Shown here: piece after piece, positions 56,293 to 64,000 of the stretch | Layout of the letters: every line of letters begins with the position of its first letter | Position numbering within the stretch: the first letter of the stretch is position 1 | Source of the DNA: Uloborus plumipes | Taxonomy: Eukaryota > Arthropoda > Arachnida > Araneae > Uloboridae | Direction of reading: 5' to 3' | DNA length: 64,000 nt | Assembly: GCA_038373865.1 (NCBI GenBank) | Contig: JAXGGA010001056.1 | Span: 92,001-156,000, forward strand | Notes under the pieces: generated by a model | What the model was told of the DNA's origin: nothing | The model's input: only the letters and a program-made list of their open reading frames with translations | Database searches by the model: none | Translations under genes and position numbers: made by a program

Positions 56293-57818
56293 CACTGCGA
56301 TGCAAAAGTTTATACAAAATGCAAATATATGAATAAAAGGGAAACTATTCAGCGAAATGCTTTCAAGTTTCTACTGCAGGTACACAATATGGTCCCAAAT
56401 ACGTGTCTGGAGTTTTTAAAAACATAACCGAAACGAAAATCGGAAATTACAAAAGAGATTTTTTTTTTTTGCTGTTTCAAAAGTTTAGACAAAAGTCAGA
56501 TTTTATGCAAATATCTCTTAAAATGTGATTGGTGGAGGAAAGGCGGGACTTATTATTCGAATATAAAGTGCAGAGATTGCTGAATGAATAATAAAAATCC
56601 CGAAAGCTCTGTAAACGCGTGTAAAGAAGAGGAGAAAGTTTCGAAGCCGAAATTTGAAAATGACCCAACTTTAGTTTTTTGTCTTTTAAATCGGCTCTAG
56701 TATGGTAGTACATTGTTTTTTACTTCATGGAGAGCAATTTCAGACATGCGTATCGATCAAAAAATCCAAGAAAAATTATATTTATTAAGGATGAAGGAAT
56801 TGAGAAAACGGCTCGAACTGACGATTCGCCCCTTAATCTTACAAAACTTCAACTTGGATCAAAAACAGCACGTGACAGCATAAGTAGATGAACAACTGAA
56901 TCGGAATGCATAAAAAAAAGAATTGTGCTTGAGCCTTTTTCGGACAGAGTGTCCCAAATAAGCCAGAGTTTAATGGTAAAAGCAGCACAGCATATGACCA
57001 TTGGATATTTCTCAAGTCCCGCTAATAGACTTATAATCCATCCATGCCATCCCAATTTTAACAATTTTTATCAGAAAAAGTAACATTCATTTTTTACTCA
57101 CGTTGATACATACACTGCTTTTTCCATTAAAATCAGGCTTATCAGGGACACTCTGTCCGAAAAGGCTGCAGCACAATTCTGTTTTTTTGATGCATTTCTA
57201 TTCAGTTGTTCAACTACTTATACTGTCACGAGCTGTTTTTGATCCACGTTGAAGTTTTGTAACATTAAGGGGCGAATCGTCAGTTCAAACCGTTTTTTCA
57301 ATTTCTTCATCCTTAAGAAAATATATTTTTTCTTGGATTTTTGATCGGTACGCATGTCTGAATTTGCTCTCCACGAAGTAAAAAACAATGTACTACCATA
57401 CTAGAGCCGATTTAAAAGACAAAAAATTGATAAAGTTGGGTCATTTTCAAATTTCGGCTTCGAAACTTTCTCATTTCCTAGCATGCGATTTACAGAGCTT
57501 TTGGGATTTTTATTATTCATTCACACACTTTCTGTACTTTATGTTCGAATAATAAAGTTCCACCTTTCCTCCACCAATCACATTTTAAGAGGTTTTTGCA
57601 TAAAATCTGACTTCTGTCTAAACTTTTGAAACAGCAAAAAAAAAAAAAAAAATGTCTCTTGTAATTTCCGATTTTCGTATGGGTTATATTTTTAAAAACT
57701 CCAGACACGTATTTGGGACCATATTGTGTACCTGAAGTAGAAATTTGAAAGCATTTCGCTGAATAGTTTTCTTTTTATTCATACATTTGCATTTTGTATA
57801 AACTTTTGCATCGCAGTG
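56293..57818. mobile_element. Long palindromic TA-flanked element, copy B
   Basis: 1526 bp. Ends CACTGCGATGCAAAAGTTTA and complement, flanked by TA at 56291-56292 and 57819-57820. Near-palindromic along its length. It is the same family as 28338-30054 and equals that copy's length once the SINE is removed. Short frames inside are by-products of the palindrome. Confidence 0.87.
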
Positions 57819-60800
57819 TACATTATTATTGAACATTGTTATGTATAATTTTACACACATATCCACACATACAGGCAGTGGCGCATTTAAAAAAAATAGA
57901 CCCCGCGATTGGGTACAAAGCAATGCAATTTCTTTAAAGGATTGTTTCATTAATTTCTAGTAAGTAAATACTGAAAGTAACAATGGCAATAATAATATTC
58001 AAATAAACTTTGTAATTCATATCCATTTAACGATTCCACATCGATTTAATTTCTTATATCATAAAAGAAAGTTTTTCATTCTCCGATTCATTGCCCTAAG
58101 AAATACATTAAAGCGAAGGCAGAAAGTTGACTTCGTAAGTATTTGCTGGCTGCATGAATTGAGTGGCAAGTCTCCTGTTGCTGATTCCTTCTTTAAATAA
58201 TGTGTCTACGTCTTTTTGATGCGTTGTTATTTTTTCTCAGGACGTGAATGCCCTCTGATTGATGATAGTCACTTAGTCTTCCTTTCACTATAAGACATTT
58301 GTTATGCCGCAGGTACATCTTATCTATGTTGAAGATTCTGTTCCTCATTTTTCAAATTTGCCGCCCAACGCTTCTTGAGAGTATTTAATTTTATTAGCGG
58401 AAGCCCATTTGCTGCTAAAACTTATATGCTCTTTGCTTTAAATGATGCTGTTTTTTTGGTAACCATTTTCAATGCAGTATTGTCTTATAATTACTCTTAA
58501 TGCGAAATGAGCGCAAAAAATTTAATTTGGTGCACTGACAAATGGAAAGTTTATTACTGAACTCATAGTCAAGCTAACACATAACTTAATAGAGCATAAA
58601 ATAGTTCAACATACGTATTTATGTCAGTTAATTCAAGTTATTTTGAGTTTAATTTAATGATTTTACCAATTATTATAAAATAAATTAATGAAAAATTAAA
58701 GTACAAATGTTTTTAATTAAATAGCTTAATTTTTCAAGCTATCTAAAGAAATAAGTTTTCGAAAATTTTATACGTGCTCTTCTCATACTATTATCTAACT
58801 TGAAATTGGATAATTTTATCTGAATCTGAATTTCCATTTTATATTCCTGAACAGAAAGGGGTGTTTTTTTTTTAAATAATTTGCTGATAAATGTTATTTT
58901 ATTGGGTAAATAACTAGTTATGGGCATGCTTATGGGTTAAAAAAAAATTTGTTACAAATGTTGAAGTTCTAGTTCATGGAAAAAGTAAATCTAACTGTTA
59001 GAACTAAAAAATTGCAGTTTTATAGCTGTGATATTTTCATTCATTTCCAATTATGAATTATTTGTATATGTATACATTGAAATACATTGGTTTGACTATT
59101 TTAGACTTACTCGCTTACTTGTAGTCATACTATAACTAAGCTAGACCACCGAGGCACAACTGGAGTTGGTGCCATTGGACTGCATGATGTTTTTTCAATG
59201 TGTTTCAATTACGTATTACTTGTACTATCTTGAATTCTGAATCATTACGTTTCTGAGAAATTTAAACGCTCGTTTTAAAAACTCTGAAGTTTGTGACAGT
59301 TTTCCTAGCAATTTTGTTTACTAAGCATTCCTGAAATTCTACTAAAGGCAGAAAATTTTTCTACTTCATCCTGACATGTTTGGAACATTCTTAATTTCAG
59401 AGTTAAAGTTTTTTTTTTCACTTACTGAACAAACTTTATTGGAGCGAAGTGTCTATATAACTCATATAAATTAAAAGAAAAAAAAAGTATTACCGGCAGA
59501 AAACTTCCCTCATAAAAATTTCTTTTCTGAGCTATTTTTCGTTTACGAATACTAGTAACGATCTATTGCAAAAAATGATTAGAGCTCTATTACTTTCATG
59601 TGACTCGTGCTCCTACGATATTGTACCAACAGTTAAGATTTAAAATGAATTTTAATGCGTTTCTAAAATTAGATTTCAGGTTGTCGATAGTGTCGTTTTT
59701 AGTCGAGAATAATGGTAATTTTTTTTTCTTTAAGGTAATTTTTTTCTGTAAACCTCGTGCAAATGTTCTGTATTAGCTCGAAAATATTTTTTATTGTGGG
59801 TTTGAAAGTTAAAATCATGCAAAAGATAAAATTGTTGAAATCTGCATTTAAAATCGTTTACGATACATATCATTTTAATCAATTGATTAATAGTGATGTA
59901 GCAAATTTAATTAGGTATCGTTCAATGCCACGTGGCAACTTTAAATACCCAAAGCTTGTTTTAGAACAATTTCTGTAACACTTTAACTCTAAAATATTAA
60001 AAGAAACTTAGATAAATCTCAGAAGCTCTTATCAAATTTATTAATGTAAAAGCTCTAAAGTAAGATTTAAATTTTATTCCAAGTAGTATTAAGTAAAATA
60101 TTAATTGAAATTCAAGAAAAAATCTAAACATTTGAAAAATAACCAGGTTAAAAGCGTTCTCAAAGTAAATCTTGAAAACATTAAAAAAATAAATAAAACA
60201 CGGCATTGTATGTTGTGGTAAAAACATCAGTGGTTGGCACTGCAATTGTAGTTGACACTTATAATGCTTAAAAAAAAAAAAAAAAAAAAAACCGTTAGAA
60301 GATTAGTTAAGAATAAGCTGAAAGGCTGTTAAGAATAAGATGCATTGCAAATTGAAACACCGTTTTATAATCTTGGAATTTTATATTTTCTCTTGTTGAT
60401 TATTAGTTTTCTTTACGAGTGTTACTGCAGTTTCAGCTGCTGGTGGTTTTACCCTATACCCTCTGTAATAACAGCAATGAACTCTTGATTTTTTTTCTTC
60501 CATTCATAAGGTCGAGATACAGTTTTTAAAGCTAATAAGGGCTCATTTCTAAATTAATGATGCTGTCTTCACTCTTAATTTAGACAATATTATACATTGC
60601 CATAGCAATTATCTGCATAACGAGGTCTATTTTTCCATCCTCAAATATTCTATTGCTTCCCCTTTCTTCAGCAGTTTGATGTCTTAACTTGCATTGAACT
60701 TTCAGCATGTAAATAGAGTTTTCATTAATCTTACACGTCATCTCCAAAGTTATCTGCCCACGTTGAAGCTATATTATTAACTTCAAAGTGGTTATCAAGG

Positions 60801-62554
60801 TTTAAAGGTCTTGACGCGGCAGTTCTTGATGCTCTTCCATTTTAGAAGCAGAACAAGCTGAAGAAGTTCCTCTGGTGGAGGCATCAACCATGGGAAGAAG
60901 CAATGGAACTACCTTAATTGTCTGTTAGTGAGGAGCTGCGACTTTAGTATGGAATACCAGTCTCAAGATGCAGCTCGAGTGTCATTAAATGATAAAGCTG
61001 TTTATAAGTGCAGGTTTCGAAAAGTAAATATTCATCATGAGTTAAAGCTGAGGTAGCTCCAAAGCATGGATTGCTGAGATTGGGTGTAACTACATGGCAT
61101 TCGAATTTGGAGGCTTAATTTTTAGTTCAGCGGTGTAGCGAGACTTGAAAGTTAATGGATGCAATAATTTATCATTTGTATCTGGAAGTGAAATACATTT
61201 TTTTTTGTGTGTAATAATAACAGGGTTAGAGGTAGGAAATTAAATGGATAAAAGGAGGAAGGTGTAGTAAGTAGGCGGTGCCTACTGAAAGACAATTAGC
61301 CACTGGCGTAATTAAAAACAGTAGTTTAGAATGGAAAATCGAAATTTAAATTTAAGTAAAGCTTCACAAATTTAATGATTTTTTTAAGCCAATGCTTAGA
61401 ATAACAACGTGTTTATTTAAAGTTTAAACGTTCGTAGTGGGTTTTTAGCTAATATTTTTTACTATGTTTTAAGTAATTGTAAGTATATATAGTTTTGATG
61501 TTCTTTCTTTTTAGGAACTTTACTTTCATCCAGATGCTCTGTTCTTTCTAAAATATTTTTCACAAAATTTCTTTACGTAAATACATGTGCAAAATAGACG
61601 CTATAGCAAGTACTGTACTAGCGAAATTGTTACAATTATATTCTTTTTTCCGTTTTTGTTTTAAGCTTACAATGAAATTAGCCATGAAATAGTACTGCTT
61701 AAATTCATTTGTATTTCCCTTTAAATTCATATGTAGTTATTTTCATTTGGAAATGTTTTTAGTGCGATCTTGCTGAAACTGCTGTTGCAATATTTTTTTA
61801 AAAAACTTATCTTATAAATTAAATTTTAACGTACCAGCAGTTCTCGTTGTCACAAAATTCAACAGACGACTAGAATTTATTTCTAAAAAATACTAAATCA
61901 ATTAAAGGACATATAATATAATAGGAAAATACAGGAAAAGGAAAACAAAACTATCTTCCTTAAAAAAGGAAATCAAGATTGTAAAAATTGAAATAGTTTA
62001 CTTAGAGTACGAGATATTTTTTAGTTTATTATGAGAGCTAATATAGTTTGTCACAGCCAAAATATTTTTACTTCCAAAGTAGTTGAATAAAATTATGAAA
62101 ACCTAGTTGTTATTTCACAAGGATAATGTTTTACTAATTTTCGAAAGAATATCTTATAAATCAATATGACAGTAAATGCAAGCAAAAGAAGTAATCCATG
62201 CTAGACATAAAAGACATTGCGTGGTGAACAAACCAAGGAAAAAATGTCATGCCACTTCAAAAAAATATGTATGTTCAGGTGTTTGTTCTGATTTCTGTTA
62301 ATAGTATTAGACGACCGAAGTCGAACTTTGATATGGTCGTAAGACACGGTTTATAAGCGTTGTAAAAATACCTTCGCTTTTAGTTCTAGGGACAAGCACT
62401 TGATTTGCAACACAGATAAAAGAAACATGAATTTCATTGGAATAAACTATTTTCATTGGTTCATATAAAAAAGAACAGAGAAAGAGAAACTGCTGCCGGG
62501 AGCGGGGGGGGGGGGGGGGATGAGCATAACTCGACAAGTTTAAGGTGCTTTGCA
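57819..62554. other. No recognisable gene or element
   Basis: AT-rich, low-information sequence with a long A-run at 60270-60290. Around 60780-61120 the base composition is less AT-biased, but no exon with supported splice sites or homology was found. Confidence 0.5.
62504..62519. repeat. Poly-G run (16 G)
   Basis: Homopolymer of 16 G, near the start of the direct duplication at the right edge. Confidence 0.9.
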
Positions 62555-63030
62555 ACAGTGGTGTACTCAGGGGGTGGGCTGATAGGGCCCCCCTCTGAAA
62601 TTTTCCAAACAAATTTTAAAAATTTAAACTAAAATCGTTTATTTATTTTTCCTTTCCTGTTGAAATCAAGACATGATATTGTTTTTTGAATGGAAAATTA
62701 AGTATGGGGCAAAATTAAAAGAAAGGGAATAAAGTAAAATCCTCCTTCTTTTCCTTTCTCTTTTCTTTTTTAATCTCTCCATTTTACTGTATGTGACATG
62801 TATGGTTATCTTACAATTTAATTTTGTTCACATTTATTCCAAATATGTTTCAAAAATACCGATTAATGCTTGTTCATTCATCTAATTCTGTTAAAAAAAA
62901 TGTCAACAAATGTGTTATTGAAACCCAATAATTGGAATTGCAGTAAAATAAATGGAAAAATTAATGTCATTGAAGCTCAAACTTGCAAAAATATTGCATG
63001 CACTTGTTCAAGAAACACCTTCTTCAATAA
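62555..63030. repeat. Direct repeat unit 1
   Basis: Collinear with 63400-64000 (for example 'attcatcta/gattctgtt', 'agtaaaataaatgg', 'gcatgcacttg...aacacct'), diverged by perhaps a fifth. It lacks the MITE present in unit 2. The offset between units is about 840 bp, growing by roughly the MITE length beyond it. Confidence 0.65.
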
Positions 63031-63399
63031 AGAACATTTTTCAAATTACAATTTTATCATTTCCTATTCTAATCAAAACGCTTTATTTCTCAACAATAAT
63101 TATAACAATAAAGAAATATTTTTCAATGTATTTTTGTTATCTGAAATTCGCATTAATATCTGAAATTTGAAAAACGTGCTCTTCTTAGTTACATTTTATG
63201 AGGTGCCCGCTCCCTCCTCTCAAAGAATCTCGGCTCAGCCCGTCCCCTGAAGTGATTTGTCTGCGTAAGCCACTGCGTTGCAGCATAGTGTAAATGAATG
63301 GGTTTCAAAGAGAAACATACGTTAGACAGTACGTGTAGGGCCGTGTCGGGCCAAGACAGGCCCCTCTTCTAGAAAATTTGAAAACTTGCATTACTCCGA

Positions 63400-64000
63400 A
63401 ACAATGTCGTATTCAGGGAATGGGCCAATAGGGCTGCAGCAGCCTCCGAAATTATCCAAAAAGAATTAAAAACATTCCAGCCATTACCTTTTTTCTTCTT
63501 TTTTCCTGCAACCGCTACATGAGAACATTTTTCTTTAGAGAAAATTTAATTATATGACAAAATTCAAAGTAAGAAAGAAAAAGAAGTTTATTTTTTATTT
63601 TTCTGTCATGCCTATTTCACTGTTTGTCACGTTTATGACTATCTTACAGGGACGTCATTTCAAAATTTTCCAGGGGGGGGGCAAAGGGTGGCAAAACCAC
63701 GCCCACTTTATTCCAATACATTGCTTTCCCAAGGTCAGGGGGGGGGGCAATTGACCTCTCCCCTGGCCCCCTAAATGACGGGCCTGCTATCTTATAATTC
63801 AATTTTGTTCGTTTTCATTGAAAATTTGTCTCAAAAACACCGATTAACGCTTGTTCATTCATCTGATTCTGTTTCAATACATTTTAGTATATGTAATTGA
63901 AACATAACATTAGGAACAATAGTAAAATAAATGGCAAAAATTAATATTATTAAAACACAAATTTGTCAAAATAATGCATGCACTTGCTGGGGAACACCTA
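63400..64000. repeat. Direct repeat unit 2 (runs off the window)
   Basis: Second, same-orientation copy of 62555-63030, interrupted by the hAT-type MITE. The right end is outside the window. There is no coding content. Confidence 0.65.
63647..63786. mobile_element. hAT-type MITE, 140 bp, perfect 8-bp target duplication
   Basis: CTATCTTA at 63639-63646 and 63787-63794. Ends CAGGGACGTCATTT and complement of AAATGACGGGCCTG, with two G-runs inside. The empty site can be seen in direct-repeat unit 1 near 62808-62818 ('ttatcttacaattt'). Confidence 0.87.

Noticed and set aside
60780..61120. Less AT-biased stretch that might be an exon
   Set aside because: No long frame in either strand, no recognisable protein and no paired splice sites.

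Overview
The window is AT-rich, intron-rich metazoan DNA carrying parts of two protein-coding genes, with most of the rest made of nested transposable elements. Exon sequences (a Wnt4-type Wnt and an acid-sphingomyelinase-like phosphodiesterase), mariner, CR1 and Penelope-like elements, tRNA-type SINEs and long AT microsatellites fit an arthropod, most likely an arachnid. That placement is an inference, because no ribosomal or mitochondrial marker is present.

Layout. 1-24.3 kb: plus-strand gene for an acid sphingomyelinase-like phosphodiesterase of the SMPDL3 group. Five exons can be joined in phase (1482-1735, 5465-5628, 17666-17858, 18568-18758, 23649-24068) and the N-terminal exon(s) lie left of the window. 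Its 12-kb intron 5629-17665 is a stack of insertions. Two head-to-head copies of a degraded Penelope-like retroelement come first, one interrupted by a 700-bp element flanked by TTAA. Next is a long-inverted-repeat Tc1/mariner-type element (9743-15881), itself interrupted by an apparently full-length CR1 LINE (10492-14714). Last is a mariner (15953-17255) inside a TA microsatellite.

24.3-41.2 kb: no cellular gene recognised. It holds long palindromic elements with TA target sites (28338-30054, 31519-34183, 39054-40616), a SINE, a Helitron-like element, and pogo/hAT-like short elements. 41.2-48.8 kb: the last two exons of a minus-strand Wnt4 gene (41197-41664 and 48489-48769). The intron between them contains an inverted pair of Penelope-like 3' ends with GIY-YIG coding sequence and hammerhead-ribozyme-like cores. 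48.8-64 kb: no exon recognised. It contains a second copy of the 28-30 kb palindrome (56293-57818), a mariner relic, a 105-bp AT microsatellite, and a direct duplication at the right edge carrying a hAT-type MITE with a perfect 8-bp target duplication.

Main points of interest. The CR1 element has intact ORF1 (PHD-like finger plus SGNH esterase) and ORF2 (endonuclease plus reverse transcriptase). A canonical -1 slippery heptamer A_AAA_AAC abuts the ORF1 stop codon and leads exactly into the ORF2 frame. Several insertions can be dated relative to each other because an inverted or duplicated copy preserves the empty site. No bacterial-type operon, CRISPR array, tRNA or rRNA gene was seen.
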